A stretch of 64,000 bases of DNA from positions 62,001 through 126,000 of IMG/VR virus record IMGVR_UViG_3300028315_000508; one strand, 5' to 3'. The notes below the pieces were generated by a model. The model worked only from the letters and a program-made list of their open reading frames with translations, did no database searches and was not told the origin of the DNA. Source of the stretch: a virus. The position numbers and the translations under genes are program-made. Shown here piece by piece: positions 24,581 through 32,720 of the stretch. Within the stretch, counting starts at the first letter, position 1. Each line of letters begins with the position of its first letter.

Positions 24581-25756
24581 ATGTCAGGCAAGCAGTTCGA
24601 ATACAAGAATCTACAGGTCGGGAAGCTCGAACTCGATCTGGTCAAGCCGGAAGACGCAAAGGGAATCTCCCAAGGCACCGACTATTTGTTCCACGGCGGG
24701 ACGATGGTTCGCGGCGTCGTGGTTGACGGCGAGTCGATCCGCCCCACGGATCGATTCTGGACGTCCCTCTACTCCCGATTCGGCCTGAACAAGGCGTTCT
24801 TCAAATTCTTCGACCACACCGAGGTCTTCCAGCGTGTGGCCGACGTCGACCCGACCGGAATGATCCGCATCTGTGTCGAGCGAGACACCGCGACCGGTGA
24901 TGCTCGGCTGCTCGCGGCCACCGGCCTCAACAAGCCCGTCGTTGTCTACGACGACCTGCTGGAGTTGCTCGAGAACTTCAACGTGCAGGAAGGCATCAGC
25001 TACGACAATGGAATCGTGACGTCAACTCACGCTCCGCGTGTCGGCTCCAACCCGTTCTCGCTGGCCGGTGACAAGTTCTCCAACAAGTTCGTTCTGCACT
25101 GTCCGGTCGACGGCTTCGGCTCGCCGAACGTCTATCTGTCCCTGCTGCGATGGATCTGCGGCAACGGGATGGTCGGTTACGCCAATTCGTTCAAGACCGC
25201 GTTGAGCCTGGGTGCCGGTGGCGACAACATTCGCTACACCCTGGCTCGTACGCTGGATTCGTTCAACAACGATGAAGGTTATGCGGTTCTGCGAGATCGA
25301 TTCGAGACGGCCGCGAACTCTCACGCGAGCCTCCGGGAACAGCAGCAACTCTACAAGGTTCTGCTGAACCTCCAGAACGACACCAAGCTGCGTCAGACCA
25401 TCGGCGGAGGCAACGCGTCTCCGGCCGAAGTGCTGATGAAGCGATACGAGGACATGACGGGTCGCCCGTACGACATGTACTACCGCGATCCGAACATGCT
25501 GAGCGAGAAGCGTCAGCGATCTCTGCCGGTCGAGTGCCGTGTCTACGACATGATGAACTTCGCCACCGAACTCGCGACGCACAATCTGACGACCCCGAGT
25601 GCCCGGCAACTCCAGGCATGGGTCGGGAACATGCTCAGCGGCGAGTACGATCTGGAAGATTCGTGCGATCAGTTTGATCAGTTCCGCGACTTCTTCGTGA
25701 AGGAGAAGGTCGGAGCACCGGAAGGCGGTAATTCCTTGGACGACTCCGAGGAATAA
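24581..25756 (+). CDS. DUF932 (phage/plasmid TIGR03299-like) protein, 391 aa
   Basis: The ATG at 24581 follows TTTTGGAGATCAG; a longer in-frame extension through the terminator was rejected. The internal pattern NVYLSLLRWICGNGMVGY and the helical C-terminal half match the DUF932 family, common in phages and plasmids and of unknown biochemical role; some members are linked to DNA replication or recombination loci. Codons end in C or G much more often than in neighbouring genes (for example CTGCTGCGATGGATCTGC), which suggests high expression or a different origin. It is followed by an HTH-type protein 51 bases downstream. Confidence 0.75.
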   Translation: MSGKQFEYKNLQVGKLELDLVKPEDAKGISQGTDYLFHGGTMVRGVVVDGESIRPTDRFWTSLYSRFGLNKAFFKFFDHTEVFQRVADVDPTGMIRICVERDTATGDARLLAATGLNKPVVVYDDLLELLENFNVQEGISYDNGIVTSTHAPRVGSNPFSLAGDKFSNKFVLHCPVDGFGSPNVYLSLLRWICGNGMVGYANSFKTALSLGAGGDNIRYTLARTLDSFNNDEGYAVLRDRFETAANSHASLREQQQLYKVLLNLQNDTKLRQTIGGGNASPAEVLMKRYEDMTGRPYDMYYRDPNMLSEKRQRSLPVECRVYDMMNFATELATHNLTTPSARQLQAWVGNMLSGEYDLEDSCDQFDQFRDFFVKEKVGAPEGGNSLDDSEE

Positions 25757-25807
25757 TGCCACCTGTATTTTGACCCTAACTCTACTTCTCTTTCGAGGAA
25801 CCAAGCC

Positions 25808-26479
25808 ATGTCAGTCGAAACTCTCAGCTCCGCTCAACGCGATCTCTACCAAGCCATGCAGGCTGGTAAGGACAAGAACACCATCATTCGCGAACTCGGT
25901 CTTACGGAAGGCACGTTTGCGGCTCAATGCACCCGCATCAAGAACAAGGGGATTAGCCTCCCCAACTTCCCCGGCCACACCGGAACCAACCCGTCGTTCG
26001 GCCAGACACACCAGCCGTCACGTCAAGACGTGGCGTCGGGACGTGCGTCACGTCCGATGTCTACTGGCCCCGGTGAGAGCAAGTCTGTCCTCAACGAGGT
26101 CTCGGATGCCGGGCCTGCGGTCTATGATGTCGAGCGAACGATCAAGGAAGCCCAAGCACGCGGCGACATTCACGGAGAAATGCGTGATCTGCATCCGATG
26201 GCCATTCTTGGCGTCACGATCCAGTTCATGCGGCTCTGCGGCGGACGATTCCACGCTCACCAGATCATCGAAGATGTCTACGGAGCGGTTCGTCTGATGG
26301 CCGGTGATGGTCCGAAGGCGGATGATGTGGTTGCAGCTGCGACCAAGCCATTTACCGCCGGTCCGGAATCGCTGACGCATGAGGATCTCCAGGAATTCCT
26401 TGGCAAGGTCGAAGGCGTCAAGGGCGAGCTGGAGGACCTCTTCTCGAAGTTCCAACCGGTGGGGGCCTCTGGGCCGTAG
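25808..26479 (+). CDS. HTH-domain protein, 223 aa
   Basis: Residues about 5-50 form a LuxR/sigma-like HTH (SSAQRDLYQAMQAGKDKNTIIRELG then TEGTFAAQCTRIKNKG). A polar linker follows to about residue 105 and then a helical domain (MAILGVTIQFMRLCGGRFHAH). It may be a regulator paired with the DUF932 gene. A GAGGAACCAAGCC ribosome site is present. The family beyond the HTH is not recognised. Confidence 0.65.
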   Translation: MSVETLSSAQRDLYQAMQAGKDKNTIIRELGLTEGTFAAQCTRIKNKGISLPNFPGHTGTNPSFGQTHQPSRQDVASGRASRPMSTGPGESKSVLNEVSDAGPAVYDVERTIKEAQARGDIHGEMRDLHPMAILGVTIQFMRLCGGRFHAHQIIEDVYGAVRLMAGDGPKADDVVAAATKPFTAGPESLTHEDLQEFLGKVEGVKGELEDLFSKFQPVGASGP

Positions 26480-26522
26480 ACCATCATCGAAGTACGACGG
26501 AAGGCAAAGGAGAGGCTCGGAG

Positions 26523-26723
26523 ATGGCAAAGAAAGACCGAACCGAAAAGACGGCCCTCGAAATGGACTTTAACGAGTTCGTGACATGGGCTACCGGATTT
26601 ATTCTCTTCGGTATCGGGGAAGGCCGATCTCTCCGAGAATTAGTTCACACGGTGGTGGACCATGCAGCTCGTAATCCCAATTTCGGAGTGCCACGTAATG
26701 AGCAGAGAGAAAGTGAAGGCTGA
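26523..26723 (+). CDS. hypothetical small protein, 66 aa
   Basis: The ATG at 26523 follows AGGAGAGGCTCGGAG. Charged N-terminus, one hydrophobic helix (FVTWATGFILFGIGEG) and a helical C-terminus. The hydrophobic stretch is short for a membrane span. Overlaps the next small gene by 26 bases. Confidence 0.6.
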   Translation: MAKKDRTEKTALEMDFNEFVTWATGFILFGIGEGRSLRELVHTVVDHAARNPNFGVPRNEQRESEG

Positions 26724-26949
26724 CATCCTCGAGGCCAAGCGGTGGGACGAACTCGTCGATCGCACCCGCAAAATGGTGGACCGCTACGGTGCACCAACCC
26801 TCCGGCAGATGTCAGAAGTATTTGGCTGTGGCCTGGATATCCTCCACAACATCGGCGACGCGGTGGACGGATTACAGATCGTCGGTGATCCACACAATCA
26901 GGATCAGTTGAGAATCACCAGGGCACCAACAGAAGCAGAATTGAACTAG
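26698..26949 (+). CDS. hypothetical small protein, 83 aa
   Basis: Start chosen at MSREKVKADILEAKRW; an upstream in-frame ATG at 26662 is possible. Helical and charged, with GAPTLRQMSEVFGCGLDILHNI suggesting a degenerate HTH. Its end overlaps the convergent coiled-coil gene by 4 bases. Confidence 0.55.
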   Translation: MSREKVKADILEAKRWDELVDRTRKMVDRYGAPTLRQMSEVFGCGLDILHNIGDAVDGLQIVGDPHNQDQLRITRAPTEAELN

Positions 26950-27488
26950 GCCATCGTCTTCTGTATGTTGGCGATGACCTGTTTGAGGGCAGCCATCTCC
27001 TTGTCCAGACCGCCGAATGCCTGCCCGGCATCTGCGGTCTGGGCCTGTCCTTGCTGGATGCCAGTTTGCAAAGCCCCAAGATTGGTATTCAGCTTGTCGA
27101 TTTGGGGCTGCATCAGCTCCTGCCGCTCTTGCTGGGCTTGCATCTCTGCGTCTTGTTCAGCTTTCAGCTGGTTCGCTACCTCTTGATCTGAGTCACCGGC
27201 ATCGTCACCGGCAATCTTGTCAGCCTCTTTCTCGATCTCAGTAGCGTTGAGAGGCTTGTCTTCTGCTCCAGGCATCTCCTGGTCTGCATCCATCCCTGCA
27301 CCGGCAGGACCGGTGGGAGCCTCCATTGACGGGTCCATCGAAGCATCCAGTTCCATAAAGATATCTGGATCTTCGGTGATGAGAGCAGCGATGTATCTGA
27401 CTTGGTTAGTTCGCACTTGGAGGTCCGCCGCCTTGGGTCCATTTCTGAGTGGCCTTTCCCTTCCGTGCCGATCCGTGGGCTGAACCAC
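26946..27488 (-). CDS. hypothetical coiled-coil protein, 180 aa
   Basis: Residues about 80-180 are a long Gln/Ala/Glu-rich helix (KAEQDAEMQAQQERQELM, LGALQTGIQQGQAQ), predicted coiled coil. The first about 45 residues overlap the 3' end of the preceding HTH gene by 83 bases, so the true start may be the Met at about residue 45 (MELDASMDPSM). Probably a structural or accessory partner of the HTH protein. Confidence 0.6.
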   Translation of the reverse strand: MVQPTDRHGRERPLRNGPKAADLQVRTNQVRYIAALITEDPDIFMELDASMDPSMEAPTGPAGAGMDADQEMPGAEDKPLNATEIEKEADKIAGDDAGDSDQEVANQLKAEQDAEMQAQQERQELMQPQIDKLNTNLGALQTGIQQGQAQTADAGQAFGGLDKEMAALKQVIANIQKTMA

Positions 27489-28284
27489 TCATGCCGCTTC
27501 CACGGTTGCCTGGCTGATCCCGTGGACCAAGACCGGACTGCGGGACGCCGAAGATATCAGGGAATAGGGCCTCGACGTCCATACGAAGTTCGTTCGCGAT
27601 TGCACTGGCGGTGCCAATGCTCGGGTTTCGGCCGCCTGGGTCGCCTTGCCGGTCTTTCGGCGTTCGGAGAAGCCTGGAGATAGCTGGGACGTCAACGCCG
27701 ACAGCACGTGCGAGAGAGGTCACTGAGTGGCCTTGTTGCTCCATGGCTCGCAGCATCGGACTACGGTCCACGGTCGCCGGGTCAACCTTAGACTTGAACT
27801 CGCCTTCTTTTTCGAATTCGTCTTCGTCCCCACCTTCGAATTCTGGCTGGTCTTGTGTGTTACCAGCAAATCCTCCACCACCTGGAGGCTGCTCTTCGGC
27901 GAGAACTCGCTCGACATTGTGCCAGTTGCCGAGAAGCCGTGGGGTCATGATTTCGAATTCGTCGCCCTTGCTCTCGAAGACTTCTTGGTCTTTGCTACCA
28001 CCGATTGGGACAAGCATGGTGTGTCCGGCGTTTGTCGCCATCACCATGTATTCTCCGCACGGGATCGAGAGGGCATGAGAACCGACCGTTGTGACGTTCA
28101 GGAGAGCACCCTCAGATAGGTGCTGCTTGAGTTCAGAGACGCTTTTGAAGCGTCTCAGAGCGTCGAGGGCGGTGATAACTATATCCTGAGACGCGTCAAT
28201 CATCGCGTCGAGTTCGCCGACAATCGGGTCCTCGCGAAAGAGGGAATCCAGTTTGTCCTTGAACGGTACAGACTTTTTCGGCAT
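27406..28284 (-). CDS. Cro/CI-family HTH protein with N-terminal extra domain, 292 aa
   Basis: Residues about 175-245 match an XRE/Cro HTH: MLRAMEQQGHSVTSLARAVGVD then AISRLLRTPKD and ASAIANELRMDVEALFPDIF. The N-terminal about 110 residues are a separate domain (GEYMVMATNAGHTMLVPIGG) joined by an acidic linker (GGDEDEFEKEGEF); the C-terminus is Gly/Ser/Arg-rich. A sequence-specific DNA-binding regulator is likely. It is divergent from the Nudix gene, and a perfect inverted repeat of CAAAGATA lies between them, a natural site for shared control. Confidence 0.8.
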   Translation of the reverse strand: MPKKSVPFKDKLDSLFREDPIVGELDAMIDASQDIVITALDALRRFKSVSELKQHLSEGALLNVTTVGSHALSIPCGEYMVMATNAGHTMLVPIGGSKDQEVFESKGDEFEIMTPRLLGNWHNVERVLAEEQPPGGGGFAGNTQDQPEFEGGDEDEFEKEGEFKSKVDPATVDRSPMLRAMEQQGHSVTSLARAVGVDVPAISRLLRTPKDRQGDPGGRNPSIGTASAIANELRMDVEALFPDIFGVPQSGLGPRDQPGNRGSGMSGSAHGSARKGKATQKWTQGGGPPSAN

Positions 28285-28312
28285 AGTTCAGTTCCTCTCG
28301 AATTTGGCATTG

Positions 28313-28333
28313 TATCTTTGCTTTTCAAAGATA
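28313..28333. promoter_or_regulatory. inverted CAAAGATA pair between divergent genes (promoter/operator)
   Basis: TATCTTTG, 5 bases, CAAAGATA: perfect 8-base arms. Each arm points toward its own gene, 29 bases from the minus-strand HTH gene start and 5 bases from the plus-strand Nudix ATG. This arrangement suits either back-to-back promoters or an operator bound by the adjacent Cro-like protein. Confidence 0.55.
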
Positions 28334-28337
28334 GATT

Positions 28338-28781
28338 ATGAACGGTCTCCTGTTAGAGTTCGATGAGCGGCTTGATCTAATCCTTGAAGCGGAATTCAAG
28401 GAGAAGTACAAAGCTGCCGTAGCTATCGTCCAAGATCGTGATCGATGGCTGCTTGGGCTTGCCAAGAATACTCATGACGACAGGAACAACAAGTGGGTCC
28501 ACCCAGGCGGCGGAATTAAGGGAAGGGAGACTCCAGCACAGGCGGCTGTTCGGGAGACGAAAGAAGAGACCGGTATCAGAGTTAAGGCCGTTGGGAAGCC
28601 TTTCAGTACGCTGAAGCACAAGGGCGTGGCTTTCGTCCATTGCAAAGTGACGAGCCATGGCCAAGACCCGGACCCAAATCACGAATTCGCTGCTCTTGGT
28701 TTCTTCACACTGCGGGAGATGCGATCTCTCAAGCTATATCACAATGTCAAATCGCTGATTGATCGCGTCAAAAGCTGCTAA
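28338..28781 (+). CDS. Nudix hydrolase, 147 aa
   Basis: A complete Nudix box GX5EX7REUXEEXGU occupies residues 58-80, beginning GGIKGRE and ending ETKEETGI, with the metal-binding Glu pair intact. The typical N-terminal strand AAVAIVQDRDRWLLGL and the Pro/Gly turn HPGGG are present. Such enzymes hydrolyse nucleoside diphosphates linked to another moiety (oxidised dNTPs, ADP-ribose, NADH, NDP-sugars). Near a glycan island and an adenosine-deaminase-like gene, an NDP-sugar or modified-nucleotide substrate is plausible but unproven. Confidence 0.9.
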   Translation: MNGLLLEFDERLDLILEAEFKEKYKAAVAIVQDRDRWLLGLAKNTHDDRNNKWVHPGGGIKGRETPAQAAVRETKEETGIRVKAVGKPFSTLKHKGVAFVHCKVTSHGQDPDPNHEFAALGFFTLREMRSLKLYHNVKSLIDRVKSC

Positions 28782-28808
28782 TTGGTATTTAGGTGTGGAG
28801 GAACAGTT

Positions 28809-29162
28809 ATGCTCAAAGAAATGAGAGGTATGGAGTATACTCTAGAAATACTCCGTGCCCTACACCACAACGAAGGCCGCCATGACTCCGTGGCGATCTA
28901 CAACTTCGTCCAGAATGCCGGTCGTGTCGAAGCTTCCAAAAGCTACGTCCAGAAAATTCTGCCACGCATGGTCAGGATCGGCCTTCTCGAATCCAATGAA
29001 AACGGCTATACTCTGACAAAGCCGGTTGATGAGGTCACCGTCGATCAGGTCCTCGACATATGCGATATGCCGGACCGAGAGAGCCCCTTGTATTCGTTGT
29101 GTGATGGAATGAAAAAGGGTGTCTCTCTGACAACGATTGACGAATTCTATGACTTCTCCTAA
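28809..29162 (+). CDS. winged-helix (Rrf2-like) regulator, 117 aa
   Basis: Begins at the ATG at 28809 after GTGGAGGAACAG. Layout MEYTLEILRALHHN, then SKSYVQKILPRMVRIGLLES as the recognition helix region, GYTLTKPVDEVTVDQVLDIC as wing and dimer helix: this follows the Rrf2 family. A CxxxCxxxxxC iron-sulfur motif is not obvious; only scattered Cys residues are seen. It probably controls the glycan/nucleotide run that starts with the following genes, which overlap it. Confidence 0.7.
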   Translation: MLKEMRGMEYTLEILRALHHNEGRHDSVAIYNFVQNAGRVEASKSYVQKILPRMVRIGLLESNENGYTLTKPVDEVTVDQVLDICDMPDRESPLYSLCDGMKKGVSLTTIDEFYDFS

Positions 29163-29469
29163 TCTGAAATATCTCCCATTCTGGACCCTCTTCGAGTACA
29201 TCGGCGACACTCCGCCGCATCCTTTCATACCCGTCTATGTGTTGGAAGAGTATGTCAGGAACGCTCGAGGCCCGCAAGGACCTGTCTCTTACAACGCAGT
29301 CAACATCGCGATCTACAAGCCGGATTCTGAACTCGTAGCGACCGACATCCCGACAGAAATGTTAATCAGTCCGGAAGAGTTGGTTGATTGGGCCGACCGC
29401 ATCGCTGGTTGGTTTAAGGACCACGCGGTCGAGCTTGTAACTACGAGGCCAGAAAATGAAGAAGGTTGA
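29149..29469 (+). CDS. hypothetical protein, 106 aa
   Basis: The start at 29149 overlaps the regulator's end by 14 bases; a slightly longer start at 29137 is also open. Compact aromatic/Pro-rich protein (YLPFWTLFEYIGDTPPHPF) with an acidic helix at the C-terminus. Overlaps the adenosine-deaminase-like gene by 14 bases. Unrecognised. Confidence 0.65.
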   Translation: MTSPNLKYLPFWTLFEYIGDTPPHPFIPVYVLEEYVRNARGPQGPVSYNAVNIAIYKPDSELVATDIPTEMLISPEELVDWADRIAGWFKDHAVELVTTRPENEEG

Positions 29470-30415
29470 TACCCACCGGCACCTAGGAGGATCGATTTCG
29501 ATTGACTGGGTGTGGCACACCGTCCGCCAGCTCGGACTCAAGCATCTGGCGGAAAGTCTAACGGACGTCACCGAAGCTATGACGTTCAACCACGACGAAC
29601 CACGTGAATTTCATCGCTTCTTGGACAAGTTCAGAATTCTGGACGATATCCCATGGACCGAAGATCTAATCGACGGCTCCATCAAATCCGTATGCGACGG
29701 TCTCGAAAGGGAGAATATCGATTATTGCTGGCTCGACTTCTCCATCAACAAGTACATGGATGGACCCATGACTTGGCACAAACACGAAGCGATCGACTTT
29801 ATTCACAGCTCATTTGAGACGCATCGCCCCGGTGGGGTTGGGCTGGTGTTGTCTCTCAAGTACGAAGCCCATCGAGCTAGCCAGCGACAATATGCCGATC
29901 TCATCCACGACCCAAACGTCGCCGATAAGCTCGTCGGGATCGATCTAGTTGGTGATGAGGGATTCTTCGACTTCCGATTTTACGAGCCAATCTTCCGCGA
30001 ATGGAATGCTGCCGGAAAGATGACGAGGGCTCATGTCGCTGAGTCATGTGAAGCCGACAACGGCCTACATGCGATTGTCCACCTGAAAGTGACAAATATA
30101 GCACATGGGCTGAAAATGGCGGCGTCGTCAGAAATGATGGCGATCGCAAAAGATCACGGCGTAACCTTCGATCTTGGAATTGGCAGCAATTACCTCACCG
30201 GTGTCTGGAAAAGCCAGACTTATCACCCAGTCATGACTCTGCTCGAATCAGGGCAGAAAGTCACGCTTGGGACAGACGACCCCGTTCAATGCTCTACTAC
30301 GCTCGACATCGAATTTCGTAATGTGCAACAGAACTACGGCGTCTCTGAAGAAGAATGTGATCGGATGAGGAGAACTGCCGTGGAGAATTGCCAGAAGTAT
30401 GTTCGAGCACCTTAA
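29456..30415 (+). CDS. adenosine deaminase-like amidohydrolase, 319 aa
   Basis: TIM-barrel amidohydrolase motifs of the ADA family appear in order: DTHRHLGGSIS (first metal His pair, residues 5-12), HVAES in place of HxGE (acid Glu retained), IAHG for the third metal His, GSNYL and YHPV, then GTDDPVQCSTTLDIEF (metal Asp). ADA enzymes convert (deoxy)adenosine to (deoxy)inosine; relatives act on adenine or methylthioadenosine. The N-terminal His-x-His and TDDP are intact, so activity is likely. In a phage the target may be host nucleotides, modified bases or a signalling nucleoside. Overlaps both neighbours. Confidence 0.85.
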   Translation: MKKVDTHRHLGGSISIDWVWHTVRQLGLKHLAESLTDVTEAMTFNHDEPREFHRFLDKFRILDDIPWTEDLIDGSIKSVCDGLERENIDYCWLDFSINKYMDGPMTWHKHEAIDFIHSSFETHRPGGVGLVLSLKYEAHRASQRQYADLIHDPNVADKLVGIDLVGDEGFFDFRFYEPIFREWNAAGKMTRAHVAESCEADNGLHAIVHLKVTNIAHGLKMAASSEMMAIAKDHGVTFDLGIGSNYLTGVWKSQTYHPVMTLLESGQKVTLGTDDPVQCSTTLDIEFRNVQQNYGVSEEECDRMRRTAVENCQKYVRAP

Positions 30416-30962
30416 GCAGTTCAAGAAAATCCTTGTTTCCGGCCCACAGCGATCTGGTACGAGAATCTGCTCCGTAATGGTGTCAGAGGACACCGGAATC
30501 GAGCGAATCGATGAAGTACGAGCACCGCATATCTTCGTGCCTGGGCAGGAGCTGGCTTATGTGAAGTCACTTGTGCAGGAACGAGAAGAATTCGTTCTTC
30601 ACTGCCCACCGTTCAGCAGGTGGCTCCATGAAGTGTCAGGAGTAGCCGTCGTTCTGATGCGAAGAGCCATCGCGGACATCATAGAGTCGGAACGGCGAAT
30701 TAACTGGCGTAAGGGGCGTCAAGAACTGGAATATACCAAGTATGGATACTGGCGATGGAAGAAGCAGCCCGGCCTCACCAGGACGTTCAAACCAATCTCA
30801 CAAATCAAGTACGAGTATTGGGATAACGTACAAAAGGCACAAATAGAACACGCCTTTGAAGTGAGCTATGACGACTTGATGGGCCATCCACTATGGGTTC
30901 CGAAGGAAGAACGAAAGAACTTCACATGGGGGCAAACCTCGCAGAACCCGCAACTACTGTGA
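30399..30962 (+). CDS. sulfotransferase-like protein, 187 aa
   Basis: P-loop-like ILVSGPQRSGTRI at residues 11-23 matches the PAPS 5'-phosphosulfate loop of sulfotransferases. VVLMRRAIADIIES near residue 84 resembles the 3'-phosphate-binding segment, and FEVSYDDLMGHP matches the late conserved YDDL motif. It is short, perhaps a minimal or trimmed member. First of the sulfotransferase-type genes in the glycan island; overlaps the next one by 37 bases. Confidence 0.7.
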   Translation: MFEHLKQFKKILVSGPQRSGTRICSVMVSEDTGIERIDEVRAPHIFVPGQELAYVKSLVQEREEFVLHCPPFSRWLHEVSGVAVVLMRRAIADIIESERRINWRKGRQELEYTKYGYWRWKKQPGLTRTFKPISQIKYEYWDNVQKAQIEHAFEVSYDDLMGHPLWVPKEERKNFTWGQTSQNPQLL

Positions 30963-31663
30963 ATTTCGTCATCCTCGGCCGCATCAGAACCGGCACTTCA
31001 CAGCTCTGCTCGGCACTGGATTCACATAGCCAGATCCGTTGCAAACTAGAGCTGCTCAAGCACGGCAAATTCAACGTCGGCGTCGACAAAGTCGAATCGT
31101 ATCTGACGGAGAAGATCTATACCCCACATACCGAGAAGCCGGTCCGTGGTTTCAAGATCATGTACCACCAAATGTGGGGCCGCGAGACGCCAGAGTTCTA
31201 CTGGATCTGTAATGTCCTGCAGCAATTCAAAACGAAAGTGATCCACGTCAAACGGCGGAACTTTCTCGATCACTTTCTATCGATCATTCTGGCCAGAAAC
31301 TGCGATATCTGGAATGCCTGGACCGATCGTAGAATCGACAAGCACTTCGTGATGCTCGGGGAGGACACTCTTGATCGCTACAATCAGCCGGTGCATTTAG
31401 ACGTCAAATTGATGCTCAGGAAGCTGAAGAGCCAACAAAAATGGGAGCGATCAATCGACGCGATGTTCCCTGATTGTTTTGTCGCTCAATATGGAGAGAC
31501 GGACTTTGGTCTCATTCAGGAATGGCTCGGTGTAAAGCCAGAAGATATCAAGCCGTCAACGGTCAGAATGAGAACCAGGCCCAAGAGAGAACTGATTTCT
31601 AATTATGATGAGGTCGTCGTCGCACTGCGAGAAATCGGGCGAGATTGGATGCTCGAAGATTAG
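30926..31663 (+). CDS. sulfotransferase-like protein, 245 aa
   Basis: The start at 30926 (MGANLAEPATTVNFVILG) is preferred; 30893 is also open. NFVILGRIRTGTSQLCSAL is the PAPS loop. TKVIHVKRRNFLDHFLS corresponds to the 3'-phosphate segment. The C-terminal VRMRTRPKRELISNYDEV and RDWMLED are almost the same as in the 237-residue protein at 33460-34173, so the two are paralogues. They probably sulfate a surface or virion glycan. The Golgi-type membrane anchor of eukaryotic members is absent. Confidence 0.75.
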   Translation: MGANLAEPATTVNFVILGRIRTGTSQLCSALDSHSQIRCKLELLKHGKFNVGVDKVESYLTEKIYTPHTEKPVRGFKIMYHQMWGRETPEFYWICNVLQQFKTKVIHVKRRNFLDHFLSIILARNCDIWNAWTDRRIDKHFVMLGEDTLDRYNQPVHLDVKLMLRKLKSQQKWERSIDAMFPDCFVAQYGETDFGLIQEWLGVKPEDIKPSTVRMRTRPKRELISNYDEVVVALREIGRDWMLED

Positions 31664-31977
31664 TCGTCTTGTGCTTCGTGCTTGGCGATATGTCCCTCGA
31701 GAGCCTGTAGCTGGATGAGGATTGGCTCAGCTCTGTCGAGGTAGATCGGTCCCCAATTGGAACGGATGTGGTCGCGGCGTTCTTCGATTCCCATCGTGTC
31801 CATCTGGTGGCACAGCAGTCGGACGTCGTTCGTTTTGAGGACGTTGGTTGATAGGAGTAATGTGTCGAGTTTGTTCCGCAAGTCTCGCCATTGGCTGGAC
31901 ATTTCCACCCGTTGGCGGTTTTCCAATGCGGAGGCCACTTTCTCGACGCCAGTTTCGATATCGACTTGCTTTGCCAT
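31660..31977 (-). CDS. hypothetical coiled-coil protein, 105 aa
   Basis: Start at 31977 overlaps the stop of the gene before it (TAATG); a longer frame was discarded. Helical and charged (VEKVASALENRQRVEM, LRNKLDTLLLSTNVL). One of two small minus-strand genes that interrupt the plus-strand glycan run. Confidence 0.6.
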   Translation of the reverse strand: MAKQVDIETGVEKVASALENRQRVEMSSQWRDLRNKLDTLLLSTNVLKTNDVRLLCHQMDTMGIEERRDHIRSNWGPIYLDRAEPILIQLQALEGHIAKHEAQDD

Positions 31978-32351
31978 TAGACGCGTTGCCTTACAACTTG
32001 AACATCCTTGGCACCGCCCTTGAGAACAATTTCGCCTGTTTCGGCGACTTCGCATGTTTCGCGGACGACTTTGAGAAACTCTTCCTCAAAGACGATATCG
32101 GCACCGATCTTGCCATGACGCATTGGAATCACGAAATGAATCCCACCCTCCGCCGGATTGTAGGTAGCATTCAATTCTTGGACCATCAGCTGAATGTTGG
32201 CTGGGGAGAGATCGCCGACTTCGATGAAGTGAACCGTACGTAGAGTAGCACCCGGTCTCACAGTCGGAGGAGGGGCAACTTTGGGTTTCTTGTCACTGAG
32301 GACAACGGTTTGTTTCTTCTGCGGCTGCTTCTTAATTGGCTGAGATTGCAT
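31977..32351 (-). CDS. hypothetical protein, 124 aa
   Basis: Basic/Pro-rich N-terminus (QPIKKQPQKKQTVV) then an alpha/beta domain (LRTVHFIEVGDLSPANIQLMV, GIHFVIPMRHGKIGADIVF). Preceded by GGTGGAGG, with a minus-strand GTATATACGG further upstream. Unrecognised. Probably an operon with the following small gene. Confidence 0.65.
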   Translation of the reverse strand: MQSQPIKKQPQKKQTVVLSDKKPKVAPPPTVRPGATLRTVHFIEVGDLSPANIQLMVQELNATYNPAEGGIHFVIPMRHGKIGADIVFEEEFLKVVRETCEVAETGEIVLKGGAKDVQVVRQRV

Positions 32352-32408
32352 TGGAGTCCTCCACCCCGTATATACGCAAGGCGTTCACGAACAAGACAGG
32401 AGCGAAAA

Positions 32409-32720
32409 GTGAAATCGATTCTTATTACCTTTGCCGATGATGTCGAGCGAGACCAATTCCTGGAGCAAGTCCGGACCGTCAAGGCAGACGTGGTGACCAA
32501 GGCACTTGGCACCATCAAGCTCGACCCGCCGATCAAGGAGGATCACGAACGACAATGTGCCTTGTTCATCTCCGGTCAGAAGATGATGGAAGGTAGTCTG
32601 ACGGAACTAAACCGTCGATTTGACCAAGAAGTCGGCAGCCACTCAGGTTCCGTCATCATCAAAGAACTGCGTGGTGGAGAATGGCACGAGATCAGGGCAC
32701 GCCGCCTGCAGAGGACGTAG
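32409..32720 (+). CDS. hypothetical protein with GTG start, 103 aa
   Basis: The GTG at 32409 follows ACAGGAGCGAA at good spacing; a longer reading into the divergent region is unlikely. KSILITFADDVERDQFLEQV begins a small alpha/beta fold. Ends inside the methyltransferase gene. Unrecognised. Confidence 0.65.
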   Translation: MKSILITFADDVERDQFLEQVRTVKADVVTKALGTIKLDPPIKEDHERQCALFISGQKMMEGSLTELNRRFDQEVGSHSGSVIIKELRGGEWHEIRARRLQRT

